Shown: one piece after another, positions 38,399 through 52,000 of the stretch
Layout of the letters: every line of letters begins with the position of its first letter
How positions within the stretch are numbered: position 1 is the first letter of the stretch
Assembly: GCA_023213315.1 (NCBI GenBank)
Contig: JAKCPI010016541.1
Span: 62,001-126,000, forward strand
DNA length: 64,000 nt
Source of the DNA: Euborellia annulipes
Lineage: Eukaryota; Arthropoda; Insecta; Dermaptera; Anisolabididae
Direction: 5' to 3'
Position numbers and translations under genes: made by a program
The notes under the pieces: generated by a model
What the model was told of the DNA's origin: nothing
Seen by the model: only the letters and a program-made list of their open reading frames with translations
The model's database searches: none

Positions 38399-38643
38399 AT
38401 ATTTTACTTTCTATATATTATGAATTGACTTTTTATAAATTAAATATATGGAAAGTATTATTTTATTTCATTAATTATTCGATTATTTATCCTTTATAAT
38501 TCCCTCTTAATTTTTCCTTTACTTTTAAACTTTTCAAATCAAATTATTTTTTTAATTTTAATTTGATTAAGAACGAAGACAAGAAGATGAATATAACGGA
38601 ATATTGTTTTTTAATAATAAATAAATAATATAAAAAATTTAAT

Positions 38644-38975
38644 ATAAAGAGCAGGGGCGCCGGAATGAATTTGAATCAGGGGGGGGGGGGGCAAAAAAAT
38701 TTTTTTTAGAAAATTAAAATAATTCAATATGTTCAAATAGTATAAAACAAAAACAAATCTACTATAAAACTTTAAAAATTTTAAATAAAATCACAATTTT
38801 AATAAAATTAAAATTTAAAAAAATTTGTTAGTGGTTTTATCAAAAATTTGAAAAAAAATGAATTTCTTACTCTTTTAATTTTTTTTTAATTTAGAAGATT
38901 TTATTTTTTTAAAGAAGAAATTTTGCCCCCCTCTGCCCCCCCCCCTACCCCAGTTCCGGCACCTATGATAAAGAG
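38644..38975. mobile_element. hAT-type MITE with 8-bp target duplication
   Basis: The element at 38652-38967 has ends CAGGGGCGCCGGAAT and GTTCCGGCACCTATG, flanked by ATAAAGAG (38644-38651, 38968-38975). Interior AT-rich with G/C runs near both ends. It lies just downstream of RPL23A. Confidence 0.85.
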
Positions 38976-39551
38976 CCCTAAACACGTCCCTATCTGACAA
39001 GTTGGACCCGACCAGTTAGCTGGGGGCCTGCCTCCACACATCCGAACTATCAGGCCAACCAACAACACCAGATCAGTCTTGGACAATCGCTTGAAGTGTA
39101 AAGAAGTAATTTAAATGACTCCTTATCTTTTTTAAATATCTAAAAAAGGAGTAGTTTGATGGTTTCCAGAGGCTTTTGGCATCCACTTATAAATTTTTAT
39201 CAATTCAATTAAACAATCATTTCTCCTGTCCCTGTTGCAATAGTTCGGGTCCTCTAGGTCCCACAGACACCAGCACACTTTCCAATAATTTATTAACTCC
39301 ACAATTACAATTAGATGGATCAGTAACAGAGGCCATAGTGTTGGTGTTAACTGACAAAAAAAAACGGAAGGGAAATCAGGCAACCCCCCCCCACCCCCCC
39401 CTTTTTCGGGGGGGGGGGAGGGGGGGGGGGGTGGGTGGTTGGTTCGTTGCCCACCCCCACTTTTTGCCTTGCTGGGGTGTCCCCCCCACCCCCCCCCCCC
39501 CCCCCCCCTAAAAAATAATAAATAAATAAAAAATATTTCCTATTTGCTCCT
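38976..39551. other. No gene recognised; C/G-rich tracts
   Basis: Complementary C- and G-rich runs at 39385-39510 form a hairpin-like low-complexity block. 38980-39110 is GC-richer but has no supportable exon. Confidence 0.4.
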
Positions 39552-41410
39552 ACAGATTCGTTCTTCAATTCCAGCCAGCGCAATTTGTTAAAATTGTAGC
39601 CTTCATGCCAACATAAATAAAAAGTTATTTAAAAATTTATCAAAATTCCCTAAACATAGGGGTTACCAAAATTTATATTCCACAACAGTGGCGTAACGTT
39701 TTTTAGCTGGGCCTCCCCGCAATCTTTATTTCGGGCCCCATTATTAGACCATACAAAAAATATTTTTAAAATACCGTCTATCCCTGAACCCTGACGGCCC
39801 CGGGCCCTCTCAAAGAGAAATTTTCATTATTTTTTTTTATCTAAATTTTTCCGTTTTCAACTGAGCCCTGAGGAGATACAGTTAGCCCGGCCCGGCCCGT
39901 GGGCCCCCCCGCATCGCGGGGTTTGCGGGAGCGTACGTTACGCCACTGTTCCACAAATCCTTTCTCTCGTTATAATGATAGATAAATTAAATTATAAGTT
40001 GGCATTAAAAATAAAAGGAAATTGATAAAATGATTTTTAAAAAAAAAGTGCAGGAGGTGGATTTGAACTCGCGAAGTTTGGTTACGTGGGAATGGAAAAA
40101 AATATAGTGAAAGCGCATTAACCACCTGAGCCATACTTTATTAATTCTTCTTAAAAGGAAAAATAAGCCTTATAGGAAACATGAAATAAAAGAAGTATTA
40201 AAAAATTGTTAATATTCCACATATGATATATCATTTTTCATTACTTTTTATGGGGATTAATAATTTATAATCAAAATATCAATAGCATGCCTAGTTTTCA
40301 AATAATTCAATGGGCAAACGTCAGATTGTTTATGCCTTAATGTAATTAAACCAAAAACTCTATCTAACATATGATACATGTCATTAATTCTTGAATTTCC
40401 CCTGATTCCAGAGAACTAAAGCCCTTTTAATTATATGATCTAATTTGAGAGTTATTGGCGATCAAAGTTAAGTCTATTTTCGACCTTAATGACATGACAA
40501 ACACTCAATTCTATATTATCGAAAAAGCTTATTTAGCATTGTCTGATTAAAACCAAATTTTTACCAGAGATTTATAATTAAAAAATGAGTTTTTTTCTAA
40601 AGTTTCATTGAGATTGGTAAAGAAATAAATAAAATATTGACTATTTTGTAAATTGAGTTTTAGAATTTGGGATCTCAGGTGCGAGCCTAGAGCCGGTTCA
40701 CAGAGCGCTCTCTTTACCCATCCGGGATCCCGAATTCTAAAACTCAATTTACAAAATAGTCAATATTTTATTTATTTCTTTACCAATCTCAATGAAACTT
40801 TAGAAAAAAACTCATTTTTTAATTATCAATCTCTGGTAAAAATTTGGTTTTAATCAGACAATGCTAAATAAGCTTTTTCGGTAATATAGAATTGAGTGTT
40901 TGTCATGTCATTAAGGTCGAAAATAGACTTAACTTTGATCGCCAATAACTCCCAAATTAGATCATATAATTAAAAGGGCTTTAGTTCTCTGGAATCAGGG
41001 GGAATTCAAGAATTAATATCATGTATCATATGTTAGATAAAGTTTTTGGTTTAATTATATCAAGGCATAAACAATCCGACGTTTACCCATTGAATTATTT
41101 GAAAACTACGCATTCTATTGGAATTTTGATTATAAATTATTAATCCCCATAAAAAGTAATGAAAAATGATATATCATATGTGGAATATTAAAATTTTTTT
41201 AATACTTATTTTATTTCATGTTTCTAATATGGCTTATTTTTCCTTATAAGAAGAAATTAAAATATGGCTCAGGTGGTTAATGCGTCCTCACTATATTTTT
41301 TTCCATTCCCACGTAACCAAACTTCGCGAGTTCAAATCCAACTCCTGCACTTTTTTTTCTTATTCTTAGCTGTTTTTTATGCCTCATGTGGAGGGGGGGG
41401 GGTGTTAGCG
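39552..41410. mobile_element. Long palindromic element with tRNA-like termini, copy B
   Basis: Second copy of the element at 28945-30526, in opposite overall orientation as judged by its flanks. The palindrome is at 40048-41350. A hAT-type MITE (39686-39948) has inserted into the left flank. The palindrome itself is almost identical to copy A over 1.3 kb. Confidence 0.75.
39678..39956. mobile_element. hAT-type MITE with 8-bp target duplication
   Basis: The 263-bp element (39686-39948) has CAGTGGCGTAACG and CGTTACGCCACTG ends, flanked by TTCCACAA (39678-39685, 39949-39956). The corresponding site in copy A (around 30395) lacks the insertion, giving a direct empty-site comparison. Confidence 0.9.
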
Positions 41411-43045
41411 CGCGCGCCAAATATCACCTGGCACGGAGGCGGCAACCAAGTGTCGTTCTTTTGTATTATTTTAGTTTCTAAACTGCACATTTATTAAAAT
41501 TTTATTTAATTTTATAATTTATTATTTAAAAATTAATTGTACAACTAGAATTAAATTTTAAAATTTCTTATAAATAACCAAAGTACTCTCCATGATACTC
41601 TATCTATGATTTGTGCTTTGTGCTTTGGGGTTTTGAAAACTACTTGTATAATGGAGTCTTTTAAAATTAAACTTCTAAAAATAACCGCTAGAGAGCAGCA
41701 CAAAACAGCACACATCTTATTTGATTAATAGTAATATGTTGATGGATTATTTGCAAATAATAATGATAGCAAAAATATCGTTTTATTCTTTGGTTCTACC
41801 AGGAGATCAGAAACGATAAGGAGTGTTATTCACTCTTTTCGCGGGAAACCTACTCCTATAATGTTCTATTCTCCTGATACAGAAATCCAATTATCATTAC
41901 AAGTAATAGACTTTTTTTTAAATATTTTCATGCAATGTTTCCTAACCCCTGCTCAACCGTGGATCATGTTATTAAAATGTTGATATTTTTTTTATTATAA
42001 ATTTTACTTTTTGGTTCTGATGCTCGATAGAACTAATAATAATAATTATTTTTGAAAAAAAAAAAAATGGAAATTTAAAAATTTCATTGACCAAAAAATT
42101 ATATTATTAGGGGACTATTGGAACTAAAATATTACTGGACACAACATTTCTTGTAAGGTAGCACATCAGACTAATAAGATTAGTGGAATAAGAGAAAATG
42201 GTAAGTCACACGAGATTTTTTTCTACGTCCCATGGTCCTCGGGATAGAACGCTATATCCATTCTTTGCAATTCGAGTCTTTCTGAGAGGATTATAGGTTT
42301 ATTCCAAAAAGATTTTGCAAAGTTGGAATGGGTGTAACAAATTAGGTTTTTTTTTTTTTTTAAATAAAACAATCAGAAGCAAATAAAATGAATATTAAAA
42401 ATTTATTTAAAAATATTTTAAAGTATTTATTTTGTACATAATTGTAATTTTTCCATATTAAAATGCTAGTTATAAAATAGTAAAGGAAAAACTGTTGTGT
42501 ATAAAAAATAATCTTTAATATAATGCGTGAATTTTTAATAATTGTATTATTTATTATATTTTCCCTAAAATTAAAATTGGAAATTGTGTGTAATCGTTTA
42601 TCATCACAATCAATTTCAACGTTGTTAATCTACATTAGCGTAAAAAAATAATCAATGAAAGTTAACATTCAAAAAAAAAAATTTCCGTTGTAGTAATAAT
42701 AGAGTTATATAATACAAAAGAATTATTTTATTTTACAAAATTTAAAACGAAAATATATACACACGCAATTCACACACACAATACAAAATAAACATGAATT
42801 GAGGAGTAAATTGCCTTTTTTTTTTTTTTAATTGAATAACTTTGAATTATTTATTATATTTAAAATATTCTATAGTTAAAATAACAAAATTATATGAAAT
42901 AAAAAAATAAGCAAATTTTTTTTTTCTTTTAAAATTATTAAATCAAAAAGATTTACTTAATTTAAAGTAAAATTAGGAGACAAATATTATAGAACTGTCT
43001 CTTAATCAAAATAACAAATAAATAAAAAATTAAACTAATTTTTTT
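41411..43045. other. Intergenic, AKAP1 3' side
   Basis: Contains the AKAP1 3'-UTR (extent unknown) and AT-rich DNA with no other gene recognised. Confidence 0.5.
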
Positions 43046-46000
43046 TTAGTCTTCTCCCGGAGCCACAGTGAATTTCGCCAATCCTTTCGTAACTAATTGC
43101 TCGTTTACATATGTATTCTGCAAAGGAAATGTTAAATTCCGTTAGAAAAAAAGAATTATATATATATATATTTAAAACCAACTTCCAAAAGTATTATCTA
43201 CAAACACTATATCTCTGTCTCAACCAAATCAAATAAAACAAGTATAATTGTTAGTGTTACCTTATTATTTTCCGGAGTAAAAATTTTAACAACTGGAGTA
43301 AAATTTTCAGTGTAACTGACGATAACTGTAAATAATATTTTATTTGCTAGATATTCATGAATTTTTCTATTATTATCATCTTCACATGATTCGTTATCTG
43401 AAAACAAAAAAAAATAATGTGGAATTAAGTTGTCTGATAAAATAAACAATTTCAAAAAACGACATATCCCCGTTTCATTCTACTTTCAAATATAAAGAAG
43501 GGATGGAAAAGTCGACTGACTTTAATCAAGAATCGATCTTTTACTGAAAATAATCGACTTTTTAGAATCGAGATGAAACTCTTTCAAGTCAATTTTGAAG
43601 GACTGAAGATGGGTAGATGAAATTCACCCGAAACGTCTCATTAAATTGTATTAATCGGAGGCTTTTGTTTTTTGGCTGCACCTGCTCCTTCTCCTTTCGA
43701 TAGAAAAACAGCCACTGACTTCATTGATTTACCTAAACATCCTATTTATATATGTATATATACCTAGAGAGAAATTTTTCAGACTGGTCAAATTTTACTA
43801 GTTATATATATATGTTAAATCGATAATTCTTCATAATCGATAATTTCTTGTAAAAAGTGTGAGACACGGTAACAACAAAATAAATGTTATTTGTAAATTT
43901 TTTGCACAACCACATAAAGAAGTTTGACGATCGTATACCATCGATGCTCATAAATGGGACTATGTTATGCACGAAGGAACCAAGCGCCATTAACCGAAAT
44001 CTGAGATAAAGGGCATTTCATTTGCACAATTGTAGACAAACTCAATGGCAGTGACTTTTTTTCTTGTTTTAGACGAAAAAAAAGTGAACAGAGTAATAAT
44101 GTTGTGATTTAAATAAAAAATTAGATCTTCTTTTTCCCTACAAGATGGCGGTCTTATCTCACTTTTGATCATAATGTCGATTGGTTCCTTTATGCATCAC
44201 ATGGTATATATATATAATTAACGTTAATATTTTAAAACGAACTTGTATCAAAATCTTGTTTTTTTATGAAAGATCTTAAAAGTATATAATATTAATAAAT
44301 CAATCAGAATTTACAAGAAAAAAATTTATATTTACCAATAGGTTCTATTCCTTCCAATATAACTTCAATAGCTTGAAAAGGAAGTGTAAGAAAATCCGCA
44401 CGGACTTGTCGTAGACATGATAAATTATAATAAGATGATCCTCCATAATCGAGAAAGAGAATTTGAGCATCATTTGATTCATTAAAAGACGTAATGAGAC
44501 CTCTATACCACCAGTTATTCAAAGGAACTGCACAAATAGTTCCTAAAAAAAAAAAAAAAAATTGATTGATTTCAAAAAAATAAATGAATTTAAAATGAGT
44601 GGACTAGTGAAAGAGCGAAATTAGGGAAGCAATTAATTAGACTTCACCAAGAGTAAAAAATATAAGAAATTGTTATTAAAGTGAGTACCAAAGATAATGC
44701 CTTTTTTACATGTGATTATTTCATTGTTTTTTTTTTTTTTTTAAATATGACAAATTTGCTGGCCATACACGAAGAGGTAGACCCGTCGGTTTTGACCAAT
44801 CTGGCACGGTTAAAACCGTCATCACTCACAAACGTAAAGGAAAAACCCGCAGATCAACCCGTATAGTTGGCCCGCCACGGATCAAACCATACGTGTATGG
44901 GCAAAATCTTTGGACCGCCGCAGTTTTAGCCGCGGATTTGACCAAATCCGTGGACTTTCGTCTTGACGAAAGTTTTGCCTGCCAACTAGACAGATCAAGT
45001 CAAGTCAAATCGAAATGATCTCTTACAGAAAAAAGTAGGCTCTGTGCTTGGGTATTTGGAGCATGAGCACCATGGAAAGTGATAATATTAAATTATTAAT
45101 TTTATTATATTATATTATTTTTTTTTATTAAATTAATTATTGTTTAAATTACAGTCGTGGACAAAATTGAGTGGACAGGTATCAAAAATAACAAAAAGTT
45201 AATTTAATTTAACTAATAATGCCTTTATTCAAAACTTTATTGCACATTTAAATTAACAAAATATAAATTGATAATATTAACAGAAAAATTAATTTTAATA
45301 AATAATAAATTAGAATTTTTTATCATTATATCATAAAATCGTAATTTTGCACTTGGACAAAATTAAGTGGACACTGTAAAAATGCTGAAAAATTGAGTTA
45401 TTGAGAGTGAAAAATGTAAAGAAACATTGAGCTTTATTTAATAATCGTCTTCAGTGTACGTTGAGCATTCATTTAAGAACAATTAATGTTAGAAAACAAA
45501 CATGATAATAAAAAGAGAAGAAATCTCTTGTCAATTGCGAAATCTAATTGTTTCAGATTGAAAAAATAAATTAAGTTATGGTATAATGGCCAAAAAATAG
45601 AATGTTTCAAAAAGTGCAGTTCATAAAATTTAAATAAAATATTTAGAATCGAAAATTTACATGGTCGGGGACGGAAACGAAACACAAGTGCATACGATGA
45701 TAGAAGAATTTTGAGAGAATCTCGACGTAATCCATCGACAACGTCACGAAACATTGTTGAACAACTAAAATTAAATATATCTTCAAGAACTGTGAGACGT
45801 AGATTAAATTATGAGGGTTTGGAAAATTGTGTAGCTATGCGCAAGCACACATCAGTAAAGGGAATAAAAGGAAACGTTTAGATTTTGCAAAAAAATATGT
45901 AAATATGCCATTATCATTTTGGAAACGAGCAATATGGAGTGAAGAAAGTCAATTTGAGCTGTTAAATAAAAAAAGAACGCATGTGTGGAGGAAACCAAAT

Positions 46001-49000
46001 GAAGCTCTAAAAATGCAGTATGTTTTACCAACAGTCAAGCATGCAGGTGTCTCAATAATGGCATGGGCTTGTTTTTCATGGTATAAAGTTGAAAATTTAG
46101 TATCTATAAATGGAATCATGAATTCACATAAATATATTGACATTTTAAATGAAAACTTTTCTAAAAATGGATTTTGATGTCGACTGGATGTTTCAAACAA
46201 GACAATGATCCGAAGCATACAGGGAAGAAAACAAAACAATTTTTCCAGGATTGTAAGATTAAAGTTTTTGAATGGCCTCTACAAAGTCCGGACCTTAACC
46301 CAATCGAAAATTTGTGGAGTTTATTGGATGCAGAAATTCCATTATAAAAAAGACATAATAAAGAACAATTTTTCAATGAATTGCAACTACAATTTCAAAA
46401 AATTATTTGGAAAAGCTTGTAGAAAGTGTGCCACGACGATTACAATCAATAATAAAAGCAAAAGGCTGTAATACAAAATATTAATAACTCAATTTTTCAG
46501 CATTTTTACAGTGTCCACTTAATTTTGTCCAAGTGCAAAATTACGATTTTATGATATAATGATAAAAAATTCTAATTTATTATTTATTAAAATTAATTTT
46601 TCTGTTAATATTATCAATTTATATTTTGTTAATTTAAATGTGCAATAAAGTTTTGAATAAAGGCATTATTAGTTAAATTAAATTAACTTTTTGTTATTTT
46701 TGATACCTGTCCACTCAATTTTGTCCCGACTGTATATTGGCTACTAATCAATTTAAATAAATAGGGAAAGAGTCTATCTAAATGGCGGAAAAAGACCTTA
46801 AATGAAATTAAAAAAAAAAAAAATAAAAAATAATAATAATAAATTTGTTTTTGTGAATGGTGATTAACTAAAATATTTTCGAAAATATTAATAGCTTAAT
46901 TAATTAATGGGGGAGGGGTAACTTTTTTTCTTTAAATGTCCAAAATATAAATTTGTAAAAAACTTTTTGAAGTAACATGTTCTTCCATACCCCCTTCAAA
47001 AATCACGACTTAAAGAGATGGTCCGGGGCGGTCAAAACTGTCGTTTGCTCATTAACGAAAAGAAAAGTCCGTGAGTTTAGACCGCCGTCAAATCTGTTAG
47101 ATTGATCCGTGGCGGTCAAAACTGGCACGTGCTCGCCCACTAACGTAAAGATAAATCCGTGAGTTTGGACCGGCACGGTCAAAACCGACGGGTCTACCTC
47201 TCCGTGTATGGCCAGCTATTTTTAATGGAAACTTTTGTGGTTCAAATATAGAATAGAATTATAATAAAGAACCATCTTCTTTTATAAAAAACAATAAACT
47301 AATCACATGGGTGTGATTTAACTTTGCCGGGCACTCTACTTACGCTACTTAAATGTTTTCCACGTGGTTGACTGATTCTGTGATTTCTAGTATTGAAATA
47401 TTTTCTTTAACAAGTATTACAAGATGCTAAAGAAAATATTTCAATAGAAGTTCACTTTTGGAGTCATTTAAGGTAAAGTGCCTTAGCCTAGCTTATTAGA
47501 ATATTAAATGAATCGAATACTTTCTAATATATTTCATATATAGGGTAAGAAAAAGTAAAAATATTCTAAATGAAAAAATAGAGAGTTAAATTATAATAGA
47601 TTAACTAAAAAACACATTTTCAATATAAAATAACAAATAAAATTAAATATATACCTTCTGGAGCAGATGGTATTTCAGGAGTATGAAAATTATTATAATG
47701 TTCAGTCATACATTCCATTAATCTGGTAAGAGCTGGAAATGATGGATGTGTGTGTTGTTGCAAGTAAAAATGATTGGCTGATACTACCGTTGATACGATA
47801 CAATCATTAAAAACACTTTCCACGAGTTCTATCTAAAAAAAAAAAAATAAAATAATAAAAATTATTTAACAAGTGTGTGAGTGTTTTTAACTAATTAAAA
47901 AATAAGTAAATTTTTTTTAAATACATTTTTTTTTAATACTTACTCGATTCGGTGATGATAAAACAGGTTGAGAAATTTCTGGTAGTTGTAAATTTGATTC
48001 AAGCTCAATTGATGGATATTTTTTCTTGGGAAATTTTTGTCTAATCATTCTAAGAGCTTCTTCAACAGCCGCTTGTGTTCCTGAAAAAAAGCGTTGGTCA
48101 GGGAACTTGTTGGTTTATCAAATGAATGTGAGTAATGTTGTGAGTTTCAGGAAAATTTCGTTTTTGATGTTAGGAGACAGTAGTAGAGCCTTGCCTCCAT
48201 TACCCCCTCCACATAGGCTCAATTTGTTTGCATTTTATTCTTTTCTTTCGTAGGAAGCACAAATTTTAATAGATCTGTCTGTCATTATTTAAAATAAATT
48301 AAATTTATAAAATATTTCTAATATAATAATCTATCTTTGCTGCTAAAGAAATAATAATAAAAAAAAAAAATGTGGTTTTTTGCATTTGGTATCGTTACTA
48401 TCTTGTGTTTATTATGTGATCAATCATGGTAGTATTATTTTTGGAACTAATATCCACACACAGTATTTTCAATTCATGTTAAAAAAAAAACATGTAATTG
48501 AAAACTTTCATTATATTATTAAAATAAAAAGGTCTTTAAAGCCCATTTGCACCAAAACATCTTAAATCTTAAGCTCGCCTTGAGCCTTCCATAAACTAAA
48601 AATCAAAATGTAACATTTTACCTTTTCAACTATTTATATATAGAATATATATTTTTTGAAATAAATATATCTCTTTATTATTATTTATGCGATGGAGGCA
48701 CAAATAGAGGATCTTAAGATCCGATTTCCTGATTTCAAATGTAAGATGTAAGTCGAGCTTAAGATCTAATATGGACATAAATAGATTGAGAATAAATGAT
48801 TTATTAAACAGAACTATGTGATTTGGTGATTTGATATGATTGATTATATTGATTTATTTATTATTATTGATTTAGCATCTATTTAATTTGAACTTACCTT
48901 CTACTAAGACAACTTTCAATTTATTAGAGGTAGGATGTTTTTTTATTAAAACATTGGCAAGAGTTTTTGATTTAATTTCTTGTACAAAAACGCCTTTTTT

Positions 49001-52000
49001 CCCAATAAGTCGGCCAGCTAGTTGTTGTTGAATCAGAAATTCATAACTGCAAGGGAAGTCACTTAATGAAATATTTTCACTGGGAGGTGGAATCGTTTCA
49101 AATATCTCCTCAGCTCCAGTTATAGAAAGTGAGGTAGATGATTTGACTTCAGATGAGAGATTGCTAGTGTCGTTTGTTGATTCCGTTGATAGTGGCGGAG
49201 GAGAAGCCACTTCGCTATGGCCTTGTCCAGAGTCAAGTGAACCCTAGAAAAAAATTAATAAAATAGTAGAGATTTTAGCTTTATATATATATTCTGCTTA
49301 GAGATTTATATTAAGGAGTTCAAAATTTTTGGATTAAATTACATTTAATTAATGATAAAAAATAGGTAACTAGACATTTATACAATTAAGATAAAGATTT
49401 CTTTCCATCTTATTTAAGAAATTATATGTCAGAAATAAATGAAAATCGAAAAATAAAAGCACTGGTATGGCCAGAAAAATTTATCTAAAAGGACAGCCAG
49501 TCAAATAAATAAAAATCACCTTTAAATATGAATAATTAATTGAATTTAAAAATGTAAAACAAAGCCGTTTTTACTTTTAGAGATTTTTTAAAATTTAAAA
49601 ACGATACTAATTATAAGAAAAATGGAAAATATAGAATATTATATTATAAAGATATTTTCTTTTAATAAATATAGCTATTATTATTAATAGGCTACTATTA
49701 ATAAATATACTACTATTAATAAATATAAGAAGTTTATATACCTCCAAAAGCTCTCTTTATTTTATAAATCTATTTTGCTTTTATTCGTTTTCACTATCTA
49801 TTCACTATTTGAACTTTTTCCCAGATATTAATTAAAATATTAATTTTGTATTGTAATATTATTATTATTATTACATAGATCACAAGGTTCGACTGATTAT
49901 TCTGCAGTCGTTTTCAAATACTGTGAAGGTAACCTTAGAGTGCACAGTACCGGTACATGAAAACGAGTGCAGAATAAGTAGTAGAATCGTTCTAGAGTAT
50001 TTATATTTTTAATAAATAATTAATAACAAAATGTGTTCTATAATTAAAAACTCCCATAAAATATATATAAAGATAATAATACAAACCACAAAAGCATTAA
50101 TGATCACATTCGTGATAAATATAACCTAATAGATCACTATTCGCAACCGAAAGATTGTTTGAAACTTGATTATCCATTACCCTGGTGGCCTATTCATGCT
50201 GTTCTTTGAAATTCAAAAGAATATGTACATTTTTATGGATTTACTTTATAAATGGAGCATTTCTTATCAAGATGTTCTGTCAATAACAACTAAATTTGCA
50301 AATTTGATCACCTCACGTTTTTTTGTTTATTTAATAAATATTATAGTGAGGTAGATAGCTGAGTAAATCTTGTAGTAAGGAATAAAGGTGTGACTGGTCT
50401 CACAACACACATTGATTTTTGAATTTTAATCAAAATCGTTGGATCGAGAAAAAAGTGCATCAGTAAGAAAGTACAGTGACGGTCAATATTAAGTCCCACC
50501 CATGCGTTTTTTACTTGTGATTATTTCATTCTTTTTATAAAAGAAAATGAAAATCTTTATTGGAAATTTTCTATGTTTGAACCATGAAAGTTTTCATTAA
50601 AAAATATATATTTTTTTAAAAACAATGAAATAATCACATGTAGAAAAGGCATGGGTGGGACTTAATATTGTTCCTGTACTAGTTCTCTTTGGTCGATTTT
50701 GTTCAAAGCTTCGAGTCACGTGCCACCTAACTTAAATATAAAATTTCAATCTCCTAGCTCTTTTCGTTCTTGAGATATTTTGTTCACAGACACGTAGATA
50801 GACAGACCATGTCGCGAAAACCGCTTTTTTGGAGGGAGACAGGAGAACTCAAAACGTGTATATCCATCAAAATCTCGACATCGAATTTTTGACATGAATC
50901 CAATGGTTTCTCTCTCTAAATATTAACATATATAGGTAAGAGCAAGTAAAAAAAAACCAATTGCAGGTAGATTTATTTTGATTTGATAGGCACTTCAAGC
51001 TGACGTTTCGATCAGATATACGACCGTCTTCTGAAGTGTGTCGATAAAACTCCTCAAAAAGTCGAATGGTGCTATTGTGTAAAAAATTTCTTGACATTAA
51101 ATAAGGACCAAAGACTATGGGAGTTAAGGTAAGAATTAATGAATGTTTAGGTTTCTGATTTGTCTTAAAACTAGAATCGACTAGCAATGATTTTTTTTGG
51201 GGGGAGGGGGGTTCAGGATTGAACTAAACAAAAATTAATTTAATGTAAACATTATATTATTTATTAGGAAATATTCATAAGTTAATTATTTTACAATAAC
51301 ATTTTCTATTCGCTTGTCAAGCTGTGTTTGAGCAATTTTTCTATGGAATTTAGAAATTTTTTACTTTTTAATAGGAACATCAGGGGACATCAAAAAGAAA
51401 TCTTTATCTATATTGTTCAAAATCATTTACAAAATATATTAAAAATTTACATTTTAAATAAAGATGCATTCCATACTATCTAACGGAATGCTTTAATATA
51501 CAAAATAAAAGTACACAACAAGTTCAACAACAAGTTTCAACAAGTTTTAAGCAATATATAAGCATCTGAATTGAAATGATGCTCAGAGAAAAAAGTGCCC
51601 GAGCTTAATGATTGGCTTGAAACTTGTTATCATGTCTGTAGATTGCAATAATTTTTTATGTAATGATAGTAGATTTATTTTTTAAATAAAAAATCATGTA
51701 CCTCGCTTTGGCCATCAGAACAATGACTAAGAGCTGGACTTCCTAACATAACATCGGAAGGGCTGTGAAGTGCGGAATCTCGTTCATGTCGAGAATTAGG
51801 ATGGTTATTTGATGATGAAGAAGTTGACGAAGAAGATGTCTCACTAAGTTTATGTCTTGATTGCAATTCAGCAAGATTACTCTCTTCAATGGTATTTTCT
51901 TTTATTTCGGTAAGAGAACTGACTTCTAATGAATGAATAGTTTCTTGGGAATTTAAATCAGAGTTAGGTATCGTATCCTCTATTTCTTTAGTTTCTGTAC

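Larger units (their letters stand above)
44758..47216. mobile_element. Large inverted-repeat element in an AKAP1 intron
   Basis: Ends GCTGGCCATACACG and CGTGTATGGCCAGC are followed by matching subterminal sequence with repeated GGTCAAAACCG and CCGTGGCGGTCAAA-like units (44775-45000, 47020-47205). No transposase of its own is visible. It contains the Tc1-like element. No clear target duplication was found. Confidence 0.7.

Noticed and set aside
39176..39583. Gly/Pro-rich open frames on both strands
   Set aside because: Caused by complementary G and C runs; no real coding signal.
40048..41350. tRNA genes at the palindrome ends
   Set aside because: A and B boxes are present, but acceptor, anticodon and T arms do not form a full cloverleaf; tRNA-derived repeat is the better reading.
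48380..48565. Short plus-strand open frame
   Set aside because: Lies in an AKAP1 intron, A/T-biased, no domain or splice support.
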